Positions 21,781-31,303 of a stretch of DNA of 64,000 nt are shown here, one piece after another. Position 1 is the first letter of the stretch; every line of letters starts with the position of its first letter. The notes below the pieces were generated by a model. The model was not told where the DNA came from. It saw nothing but the letters and a program-made list of their open reading frames with translations, and made no database searches. Source of the stretch: Heterostelium album PN500 (taxonomy: Eukaryota > Evosea > Eumycetozoa > Acytosteliales > Acytosteliaceae); the NCBI RefSeq assembly GCF_000004825.1, contig NW_008805068.1, positions 620,001 to 684,000 of the forward strand. The letters are read 5' to 3'. Both the position numbers and the translations under genes were made by a program.

Positions 21781-22967
21781 TATACAAATCTATCTATCAA
21801 TCTATCTATCTATCTATAAGTCTATCTAATAACTTTTTTTTAATCTAATCTATTTTTATAATATATATACAATAAATATATGAATAAATAATGTTTATTT
21901 GATTTGCAAATCAACTGAATGATTTCATTAATGTTTATTTTTTTAGATATTTTTATAAAAAACTAAAAGAAAATTCCAATGAGAATTTATAAATCACCCA
22001 TTTTTTAAAAAAAAAAGTCCTAACAATCAAAACATGTTTTGCTTTTTGGAGACCATTTCAATCAAGACATTTGCTATTTCTTTGTTTGATGTAAAAATAA
22101 AGACCATTTGTTTTGTTCTGATTGATGACGACCAGTAAAAAAAATTGAATAATATCTTAGAGAAAAAAAAATCAAAATTGTTAGTCCTGATGATTATTCT
22201 GATCATTAATTTTTAGATTGCATAAGCTATTTTAAATGTTTGATTGATAAGTAATATTTGCCAACATTGTTCGTTATAAGTAATTCTTCCGTAGTGTCAT
22301 GTTTAGTGGTGTCGGTTTAGAGAGGGTATGATATTATTATTGTTTCGAATTCAGAATAATTTAAAATTCTTTCTTTTATTAAACAACATTAATCAATCAA
22401 TCAATCATAGTTTATTGATCAATATAAGAGCTCTATAAAGATCACCCCATAGCTTTTACTGCAGTCCGGAGCTAAAACCATATTGATTTGAGAAAGGTTA
22501 AATGATTAGTACTAGACTCTACCAAGTTCATTACAGCATTTACTACTCTCCAGATCTGAATCCATACCAATATAAGAGAAGCTAATGAGCAATGTTGGCA
22601 AAGTTTATTTATCAATCTTCCTCGTCGTAACTGCGAGGTATATTCAATGAAAGTACAGACTTACTACCTTTAAATAATCCATAATTTCAATAAACATTCA
22701 TACTTTCACCAGAACAGAAAATCACAAATCTTATATACTATAATTCTTTTCAATCATTTTTTCCATCACAATTGTTCTTTAAGTATCTATAAAAGTCTTT
22801 GAATAATTAACTATTTATTTTATTAATAAAATGGAAGGGATCAGAGTAATACACGGGAAAAGAGTGAGAAATCAAAAAGAATTTGTTTTTTAAAAAAAAT
22901 TTTGGGAACTTCTTATTTGTATTTTTATTTAGTCTTTTTTTTATTAAATATTTATATCTAGATATAT
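21781..22967. other. divergent promoter region with small repeats
   Basis: About 1.2 kb between two divergently transcribed genes. It is AT-rich, starting with a run of TCTA repeats (21783-21830). A 13-bp perfect inverted pair, TTTGCCAACATTG (22257-22269) and CAATGTTGGCAAA (22590-22602), brackets a less AT-rich block. Inside that block two imperfect direct copies occur on minus (around CAGATCTGGAGAGTAGTAAA and CTCCGGACTGCAGTAAAAG). This could be a small RNA gene or a decayed element; no known RNA motif was recognised. Confidence 0.35.
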
Positions 22968-24908
22968 ATGATGGATTTTATTCAAATTCAGAGTTACCTT
23001 TTTAAAAAGATATTCTCAGAGATATTCAGAGAGATACCATGTCATAATAATGCTTTTGTTTCTGACGAAATAAAGACTTTGGCTAATGGATTGGATACCT
23101 ATCTTACACTGCATCGTAGTAACTTTAATCTTTACTGGCAACTTGGATTGGTTTGCAAGAACTGGATGAATAACTTATTACCTAGACTAGCACAAACATT
23201 CCCATTGCGAATCGTAGACAATCAATCATTTAAAAACTATTTAAACTTTCTCTCAAGAGAAACCAACCCATTCAACATATCAACAATATTATTCGATAAA
23301 GTACAGTTTAAAAAGATAGAGCTAAGCAATAGTACGAGTAGTAGTATAGGTAGATTATTAGAAGATGCAAAAGTTAGATCAGTTACTTTCAATCAATGCG
23401 TGTTTGAATGTAACGAGGTATTCTCATTACTTAGAAACCCAAATGTAAAAGAGATACTGTTAAGAGGTGTAGTATTAGATCCATCTATAATCGATACGAT
23501 CTCTAATGAGATTGTATCATGTAGTTCGAATCGATCACTTCATTTCGAGATGACCAAGTTCCTGTTAGTTGGTGGATCTTTCAACCTATTTAAAGTACTC
23601 TCTCATCCGAACGCTCAGCTATCTTCATTGGTACTACAAAGCTCCAAGTATCAGAATATCAAGCTAACCGATATACTCCAGCTATTCGAACATTCAGCAT
23701 TATCTTTACTATCAATTAATGGTTTCAAAATCGAAGTGGAATCGACCGAAACAATAGAAGCTACCATAGCCAACCGAAACCAACAAAACATGTCAGCATT
23801 GAAGCAATTACATATAGAACATTTAAGCACACCATTGGAAATGAAAGAGTTGTTTTTCAATACGATAGGTAGATGCTTTGACAAAGTCAGCTCGTTGAGA
23901 CTAACAGGCTATGACTTTAAATCAAAGAATCTAGAACCTTTGCTTACCGATTATATCAGTAGATTGTCACCGACATTGGAACATCTAGGTTTACAATTGG
24001 CAAGGATAATCTCAACAGAATCATTTATAACAACCATCAATAACCTTCCTCATTTGAATTCGATCGACCTCTCCAGTTCGTCATTGGAAACCAAAGACCT
24101 TTGTAGACTGCTGTCACCAACACTCAAACACATTCCGATGACTCTTATCTCGTGGAGCGATGAAGTTCTAACGAAGCTAGCCGATCGACCAGCCGGACAA
24201 CTCGAGAATCTTTCACTTCGAACACTGTGGACTTCGCAAGTTCTTATCGATGACAGTATCTTCCGAAAGCTACTGGTTAACAACCGATTGACTACATTGG
24301 AGATGGCAATCAATTTGAACACCACCCAACTAGTCGCGTTCTTCACAGCGTTGGGCGATGACACTCGACTTACCAACCTCTCATTCTCCACGCTCACGGT
24401 CGACGAACAGTCTGGACCGGTCATTGCACAGTCACTCTTGAGGAACCGTTCCATCACACATTTCGAACTGAATAGCTACAAGGTTGACAGTCAACATTCA
24501 CTAGGCATCCTGGAGGCAATAGAACAACGACCATCCACCAAGCTCTTGTCACTCTCAGCTATCATTCAAATCCCAACGAATACCCCACAGCTAATCGATC
24601 GACTATATACATTGTTAGCAACATCAAAGAGCATTTACGATTTTGAACTTTCGAACGGTTGTATAATTCCCAGTGTTCGACAATTCTTTAATGCTGCAAA
24701 GTCAAATAAGAATCTCCAAACACTTAATCTCGTAGATTGTGATAAAACTTTGAAATCACAATTCCTTCAGCTGTTTGAAGAGCAAAACATCAATGGTGCC
24801 ATTGCCTATATAAAGAACAAGTACTCTTTTTATGAAATAATAATGCATATCGATCAAGATAACAAGAGTTGGTGGAATACCAAAACAATGAAAATAATTT
24901 TAATGTAA
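22968..24908 (+). CDS. LRR/F-box-like protein, dictyostelid type
   Basis: Intronless 646-residue protein; two ATGs lie in tandem at the start and either could be used. The N-terminus (about residues 1-80) has the F-box-like layout seen in the large dictyostelid LRR family: LFKKIFSEIFREIP, then LYWQLGLVCKNWMNNLLPRL. The remainder is a long series of degenerate leucine-rich repeats of about 25-30 residues, for example LPHLNSIDLSSSSLETKDLC, NNRLTTLEMAINLN and LSFSTLTVDEQSGPVIAQSLL. There is no signal peptide or membrane segment, so a cytosolic or nuclear adaptor role in substrate recognition is the usual inference. Codon use is typical of the other single-copy genes. A short piece of related sequence (DWMTNLLPQ) appears near 37465. 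Confidence 0.7.
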   Translation: MMDFIQIQSYLFKKIFSEIFREIPCHNNAFVSDEIKTLANGLDTYLTLHRSNFNLYWQLGLVCKNWMNNLLPRLAQTFPLRIVDNQSFKNYLNFLSRETNPFNISTILFDKVQFKKIELSNSTSSSIGRLLEDAKVRSVTFNQCVFECNEVFSLLRNPNVKEILLRGVVLDPSIIDTISNEIVSCSSNRSLHFEMTKFLLVGGSFNLFKVLSHPNAQLSSLVLQSSKYQNIKLTDILQLFEHSALSLLSINGFKIEVESTETIEATIANRNQQNMSALKQLHIEHLSTPLEMKELFFNTIGRCFDKVSSLRLTGYDFKSKNLEPLLTDYISRLSPTLEHLGLQLARIISTESFITTINNLPHLNSIDLSSSSLETKDLCRLLSPTLKHIPMTLISWSDEVLTKLADRPAGQLENLSLRTLWTSQVLIDDSIFRKLLVNNRLTTLEMAINLNTTQLVAFFTALGDDTRLTNLSFSTLTVDEQSGPVIAQSLLRNRSITHFELNSYKVDSQHSLGILEAIEQRPSTKLLSLSAIIQIPTNTPQLIDRLYTLLATSKSIYDFELSNGCIIPSVRQFFNAAKSNKNLQTLNLVDCDKTLKSQFLQLFEEQNINGAIAYIKNKYSFYEIIMHIDQDNKSWWNTKTMKIILM

Positions 24909-25308
24909 AATAAAAAATTATAAAATTTTACTTAAAATCACCTCTTTACATATTCATCTGTTCATAGAAACAAAAATAATAACTATTTTTTATTAAAGTT
25001 AATTAATTTTTAAGAATCATATGATTTGTAACCACCAGAAATTACCACCTCAGGTAGTGCAAAGAAATCGAACAAAAAAAAAAAATAAAAGAGTAAAATC
25101 ATCAAAAAAAATCATATCTCACAATCAATTGTAAAAATATCTGTATCGTTTTTTTTTTTTTTCTTTATTCACAAAGATTAAAAAAACGACCTAGGAAACA
25201 ATGTCATATTATTCTTGTGATTCTGATGTTATTAATCTTTTTTAATCTTTATCTCTTTTCCAAATAGAATATATCTTTTATATAAATATAAAATATCACA
25301 AAAAAAAG

Positions 25309-26337
25309 ATGAGGCGAAATCAAGATAAATTAATATATTGTATAGTTTTATTTTTAAATTTAGTTACATTGTTTTTCAGTGTAGAAGCATCTTCACCACC
25401 CACACATCTTTATGCATTCGCAGGTCAGCTTGCAGATCAATTCTTAGAGGTTGATCTCACAAGTGGAAACTACACGATGCAAAATGCCTACAATCCTTAT
25501 TATATTTTTGGAGTCGCAAAGACAACTAGTTCATCTGTAATTATCAACTAATAACTATATTCGGTTTTTTTTTTATTAAATTAATATTAATTTTATTACT
25601 TTTCTCTCCAATATTAGATGTTAATCTTATCATCGGATTTTCAATTAAAAGACGATGCTCTTATCAGCTATAACTATGCAAATAAGAGTTTTACAGAGAT
25701 TGGACATATTCAATCGGAAGTCTATGCCAATATGATCAATCAACCACTGGGGTTCGATGAATCTACTATGCGTGTTATGGCATGCGGACAGACCAAAGAT
25801 ACAAATAATGTTACTATTTTCGTTTGGGATTTCGTTAATAACACTGGAATCACCTATCCACTGCCGCATAAGTTGGTCTATCCTTTCCCGGTTGGTGGCG
25901 TCGACACTGGCAATGAAACATACTACGTACTCTATGGACACACCGAGGGTATGATGCTATCGACTTTTCTCTACAATCAACCAGCCATCCCAATGGGAAC
26001 AACCATTCTCTTTCCAGGTCTAAGGCTAATGACTCCAGGTGTCATTATCTTTGAAGGTCAGGTATACTTTATCGATACAACATTCTACTATTACGATATC
26101 TACTTTGTCGACGTTGAATTTGCAACGACCAAACGAATGATTCGTATCAACAACAGCTTTGACAAGATGACCAACGTATTCCCCTTCGCATCGACAAACG
26201 AATATATAGTTTTAGTGACATCGACCATCAACGACTCAATAACCTACACCATCTTAAACCTGATAACTTTGGAGACAACCAGTGTTACAACCAACCAAAC
26301 CATGAATAGACATTCAAACTATGTTGGAGTTTATTAA
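25309..26337 (+). CDS. secreted protein with signal peptide, function unknown
   Basis: Two exons, 25309-25536 and 25618-26337, joined in phase 0 (GTAATT donor, AATATTAG acceptor), giving 315 residues. The N-terminus is a classic signal peptide: basic MRRNQDK, a hydrophobic core (LIYCIVLFLNLVTLFF), and a cleavage-like SVEASS. The mature part has repeated beta-rich segments with aromatic residues (HLYAFAGQLADQFLEVDL, YYVLYGHTEGMML, EGQVYFIDTTFYYYDIYF) and several N-glycosylation sites (NNVT, NNTG, NETY, NDSI, NQT). The pattern resembles a small beta-propeller as found in dictyostelid extracellular proteins. No catalytic signature was recognised. The next gene is on the opposite strand and converges. 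Confidence 0.75.
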
Positions 26338-26430
26338 ACAAATAAAATTCTTTTTAAATCTTGGTTGTTCTCTCGATTAGATAAATAAAATGAACAACTA
26401 ATATATTATATAATAAAAACTGTACAGATA

Positions 26431-27492
26431 TTATCTTTTTATTTGATTGAATTTGAAATAGTTTAAAAAGGGTTCTAGTTCAGCTCTATTTTCATTGAGG
26501 AATTGTGGATCGCCATCGAGAACATAGGTTTTATACACATGCCAGAATACTGGATGTGTAACAGAGAGTGCAACATTTCCTACTTCTTTAGTCCCACCAA
26601 TGTGTATTCCAATAAACTTTTTATCGTATTCACTATCTGCCAAGATACCTCCAGCCGTACCTTTGAATGTTGGACATTGATGAGTAATTACTTTTTCGTC
26701 GAATGTCAAAGCTTCACCAATAAATATTGTCTTTCTTTGGAAACCACGTGTATAATTATGGACATCAACATAAAGTAATCCATACTTCATTGATCGCTCA
26801 CCATACAAGTCGGCAAATTGTTTCAAATCGATATGGCCAGGATATCCCATTACATAGTAATCGGTAGTTTGTTTCTTGGTCGGAATCATTGGTAATAGAT
26901 ATTGCTGGTCTATCGGTGGCTCGCCTTTGAATTGAAGAATCTCTATATCGTTACAAATTAGCCAACTATATAGGTGATCGTCGCTTCCTTTCAAGATGAT
27001 TGGATCTCTGAATAAAGCATCGAATGCACGACCACACGAAACCAACTCAATACCAAATTCATCTAAATGGGTCAAGTCGATCTCAGATTCAACGGTGGCA
27101 TCACAACCAAAGAATATATAGACTTTTTCAAAATTTAATTCTTCTATCGCTAAACACGATGTGATAACAGTGTCTCTTTTAATACAGAATCCTGTTTTTG
27201 TGTACCAAAAAACTTTATCATTATCTTCTTTTGATCTATATCTAATGTTAAATGAAAATAAAGATGTAAGTTTTTACCATTAACCCAATGCCTATATATA
27301 TGTATTTATATTAATTTCTTACTTGATGAATATTCTTCCTACAGCGTTTGATGTTGATTCATAGAATTCTTTATGTGGTAATGAAGGAAAAGAAAGTATC
27401 TTTGATTTACTATTAAATGTTACTATTTTTCCAATTTTTAAACCTTCATCGTGGAACACTCTTTCTGCAGTATCGTCAAGAAGATTTATCAT
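26431..27492 (-). CDS. trypsin-like family member, catalytically degenerate
   Basis: Two exons, 27492-27323 and 27241-26431, phase-2 intron, 326 residues. The N-module is short and starts MINLLDDTAERVFHDEGLK, ending VGRIFIK. In the protease domain, the place of the catalytic-histidine motif T-A-A-H-V reads T-S-C-L-A (ITSCLAIEE), so His is replaced. The aspartate motif is kept (CNDIEILQFKG). The serine motif reads CPTFKGTAGG, so Ser is replaced by Ala. The reading frame is intact and the rest of the fold signature (YVMGYPGHIDL, IGIHIGGTKEVGNVALSV) is well conserved. This suggests a retained non-enzymatic role rather than a decaying pseudogene. It is the outermost gene of the array and converges with the secreted-protein gene. 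Confidence 0.8.
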
Positions 27493-27719
27493 TTAATACA
27501 AAGAAAATGTTTGGTATGTGCTATTTTAAACTTTGAAAGCAATAATTAAAAAAATTTTGTGATAAAAAAAAAAAAAAGTGATCATTTATTTAAATTAATG
27601 ATACAAAACAAAAAGAAATTTAATTAAATTAATTTAAAATTTTAAAATATATAGATATATTTGCTTGTTGAGTTAAAGTATCATAAATGATCTAATCTTA
27701 TTACTTTTAATTTTATGTT

Positions 27720-28879
27720 TTATTTTACATTATATTGCGATAATGTTTTTTTAATATAATCAATATATGGTTTTAAACTATCTCTGTTTATATTTTCGAA
27801 ATCTTTATCTACAAGTACATATTCTTGATATATGTGACAGAATAGTGGGTGAGTAACTGATATTGCGATGTTTCCTATTTCCTGTGAACCACCAAGGTGT
27901 ATTCCAATGAACTTTTTCTTTTGATCAAACTCTGCTAGGATGCCACCAGAAGTACCACGAAGCGTAGGACAATGATGTAGTAGTACGTTACGTTCTAAAC
28001 ACAGCAATTTGTTAGAGATACACATTGTCTTATGCTCGAAGATTTTAAATTGATTCAATATTTGGGCGTACTGGATAATAATGTCCATAGGTTCTTTACC
28101 ATTTATCTCTTCGGGGTATTCGCTAGTGTAATCGCTTAATTCGATCGCATCAGGATATCCCATAACGTAGTGTGTATTTATGGTTTGATTGCTATTGTTG
28201 TTGATGATACTTGGTATCATCGGTAGTATAAAGTGGTCGTGGAAATATGTTTTGTCCTTGAATTTAAAAACCTCTATATCGTTTTCTGTAGGCCAGCTGC
28301 AAAGTTGAGAATGATTGTCGATTTTTTTCACAAATAATTTCTCTTTGAATATACTATCGAATTCTCTTCCTAATGACTCCAGCTCGTAGAATCCTGGTTT
28401 GGCGGTCGCAATGGAATCAGCACAATTTGAGAGAGTTATCTCCTGATCAACCGATGCATTACATCCAAAGTAAATATAGATCTTATCATATCGATTTATA
28501 TCGGGTGGGTTGGGATCCAGTGAAAGCAAGAGTACATGTCTAGCGGTAATAATAGTATCTCTCTTCACACAAAAACCAGTTCCTCTTGACCATTTTGCTT
28601 CGTTATTTATAATAAACCTTTAATTAATTAAATTTTAATATATAATAATATTTGATCATTAATTCCAAGATTGTATTAGCTAAATTACCTTACAAATATG
28701 CGTCCTACAGCCTCTGATGTATTTTCATAGAATTCTTTGTTTGTCAAAAGTGGTTTACTCAAAATCTTTGATTCACTATTAAATGTTCTAATATCTCCGG
28801 CTATTTTACCATTATCAAAGAATAGCCTCTCTGCACATTTGGGATCTAATACTTTTATATCATTGTTATTTTCTATCAT
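27720..28879 (-). CDS. trypsin-like cytosolic serine protease, full triad
   Basis: Reference member of the array. Exons 28879-28689 and 28617-27720, 362 residues. Residues 1-63 form the family's N-module (AERLFFDNGKIAGDIRTFN, then SESKIL), ending VGRIFVR. The intron falls within the arginine codon, as in every member. The protease domain follows: GTGFCVKRDTIITARHV (His91), ENDIEVFKFKD (Asp177), CPTLRGTSGG (Ser287), then a conserved oxyanion/core region (FIGIHLGGSQEIGNIAISV) and a helical C-terminus. The order and spacing of H, D and GxSGG fit chymotrypsin-fold peptidases such as the Trypsin_2/HtrA-like group. There is no signal peptide and there are few cysteines, so cytosolic action is likely. 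The substrate is unknown. Confidence 0.8.
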
Positions 28880-29112
28880 TTTTGATTAAATGATGAGAAA
28901 TCTATTAATAAAAAAAAAAAACAGTTTTATTTTAAAAAATTTGTGATCTAAAAATTACTCGATCATTTATCAACATATTTTATACTTTTAATCACTTTAA
29001 TAACCTGTCTGTCTCTTGATTTTAAAATATTCTTTTATTTGAATTTAATATAAATATTTTTACATAATGAAAACATCATTAAGATATCTCAAATATTAGA
29101 AAATTTATTTAT
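28880..29112. other. short intergenic spacer between array members
   Basis: AT-rich spacer with poly-A near 28910. No additional gene was seen. Comparable short spacers separate most members of the array. Confidence 0.5.
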
Positions 29113-30236
29113 TTAAAAAGTTTTTTTTGGAGATGTATATTTAAAATAATTTAAATAATCTTCCAAGTGTTTATAGTTTTCTTTAATGAATTGACCATCA
29201 AGAACAAAGGTTTTGTAAAGATGCCAGAATGTTGGATGTGTGACAGAGATTGCAAAATTTCCTATTACTGAATTACCACCAAGATGAACACCAACGAACT
29301 TTCTTTCATGCTGACTGATTGCTAGAATGCCACCTGATACACCTTTGAGTGTTGGACAATGATGTGATATCACATGATCTCTAAACTTTGCAATTTTTTC
29401 TATAAAGATAGTCTTTTTCTCGAAATTACGAGACTGCTGAGACACATTGGTGTAGAGGATAATTAAATTATTTGTGTCGGAAGTTCCGTAGCTCGATACA
29501 AAATCATTTAAATTTACGTAGTTAGGATATCCCATAGCATAGTGGACAACTTGGCGGTCATCGGTTGGAAGAATTGGGAATAGAATGTCAATGTCTGTTG
29601 GTGGTTTTCCTTTGAACTTGAGAACCTCTAAATCGTTGGGATGCCACGGATGTTGCTTATTGTCATCTCCACTGACAACCAGAGGATAGTTACTTTCAAG
29701 TTTTCCATAGGATTCCAACTCGTACATTGTCGTTGGATTAATATTTTCGAGGTCGACCTCACTCTCTGTGGTGGCATCGGTACCAAAGAATATATAGATC
29801 TTTTCATGCTTAAGATTTCTTTGCATCTCTTGAGTTTCTAATGGTGCATTTATATTTACAGGATAAGCGGTGACATGAGCTGCTGTCATAACAAGATCCT
29901 TCTTTACACAGAACCCAGTTCCACCAAACCATGATAGCTCTTTTTTATTTGGTATCTTAAAACTAAGAAGCAATAAAGAAAACTGAATAAATAAGTTGTT
30001 CAAGATTATCATAATAAAAACCAATGTTGTTTATCATACCTTACAAATATTCTTCCAACTGCTTTCGATGTTTTTTCATATGCTTCTTTGTGTGGAAGAT
30101 CGCCTAATATCTTTGACTCACTGGTGAATAATACTATATCTCCGATAGTTTTTCCATCTTTATGAAGCACACATTCACCACAATTGAAACTCAAAGGAAT
30201 AGGCGACTTTATTTCTTTCTCCTCTATTGATTGCAT
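29113..30236 (-). CDS. trypsin-like family member, full triad
   Basis: Exons 30236-30040 and 29962-29113, 348 residues. The N-module (MQSIEEKEIKSPIPLSF, then CVLHKDGKTIGDIVLFTSE) ends VGRIFVS across the splice. The acceptor at 29964-29963 (TTGCTTCTTAG) is clearly stronger than alternatives. Triad motifs are VMTAAHVTAYP, PNDLEVLKFKG and CPTLKGVSGG, all present. Between the histidine and aspartate it carries the KETQEMQRN-like insertion (LETQEMQRNLKHEKIYIFFG) shared with the 39-48 kb members, linking it to that subgroup. The segment around the usual ESCGRDF motif is altered (ESYGKLESNYPLVV). Confidence 0.8.
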
Positions 30237-30538
30237 TTAAAAATAAAAGTGTAAGAATTATGATTTTTGAAACTGTTGATCAATAAATTTGCAAAAAATC
30301 AGTGAATTTAATGATTTTAAAAAAAACAGTTTTTGACACCAATTCTTTGAACTTTAAATTGATTGGTTTGGGTATAACAGAAAAATGCTGTGTATCGGAT
30401 AATCATTCTCATTATTCCAACTGAGTATTGAGTAGATACTATTTGGGTTATTTTTTCTCTGAAGAAAATATTGGTTAGATTTACATTTGAGACTTAAAAA
30501 AATCTGTTTCATTCTTTGATTAGATTTCACTTCTATTA

Positions 30539-30727
30539 TCATATACTTTCTCCACTCTTAGTACTTTCTCTCTTTGGATTTTTGAAATCTTCTTTGGGAA
30601 CCAAAATTTTATCACTTATCAGGTGTAAAAGTGTGGTCAATGATAGTGAGATTATGTTTTCGTTGGTAGATTCGTCTCCACCCATGTTAAAACCAACGAA
30701 TTGATGACCTTTGAGACTGAGTATCAC
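30539..30727 (-). pseudogene. relic of a trypsin-like family member (C-terminal piece)
   Basis: Minus-strand fragment reading SLKGHQFVGFNMGGDESTN, then ENIISLSLTTLLHLISDKI and LVPKEDFKNP. This lines up with the end of the protease domain of the plus-strand gene at 53282 (KGHQFVGIHMGGDKYTNENI, ILSIEGFQD), better than with its minus-strand neighbours. No N-module or catalytic region is recognisable upstream (30731-31090). 30354-30538 may contain further decayed sequence. It shows that the degenerate subgroup once had a member at this end of the array. Confidence 0.6.
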
Positions 30728-30730
30728 ACT

Positions 30731-31303
30731 TCAAACATATTTTTACTCATTGCGAAACACATACAATACCATTTTTTAAAATGTGGTAAAATTAAAAAAA
30801 TCAGGTACTACTGAGTTCTCCCACCAGACAGTTATTCACCAATCCCAAACAGAAAAGACACCAAAAATAATAATAAAATTTTAATTGCTAAAAATAGAAA
30901 TTTTTCATTTTCGAAATTTGAACTTTGTTTGATAAATATGATCATTTTGAATTATTTTTTGTTTGTTACTTTGTTTCTAAATTTTATTACCTTTTAACTA
31001 TATATGTTAAAAGTCAATTAAAGATAGTGAGAAAAACGAAAAAAAATTTACATAAAGCCAAGAGGAATCGTCTAACCAAACGTTATCAAAGTTGAACTTT
31101 TATACTCATCAATATCTTAATAGTTCTAAGATTAAAGATTATTTGTACAGATCAAAGAATCAAAATTGTATTTATTTCATTGCTTCTACTATTCGAAAAT
31201 CATATGAAATATATATTTCACTATATATAGATGCACTATGTTACTGTCAATTTTTAATTATTCTAGTACCTATACAATTGATTATAATTTTAATTTAATC
31301 TAG
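30731..31303. other. AT-rich stretch without recognisable gene
   Basis: Only short open frames with no family resemblance. It probably contains more decayed sequence of the adjoining relic. Nothing firm. Confidence 0.4.

Noticed and set aside
31092-31298. 68-codon plus-strand frame between array members
   Set aside because: AT-rich, hydrophobic by composition, no family match and no introns or promoter signs.
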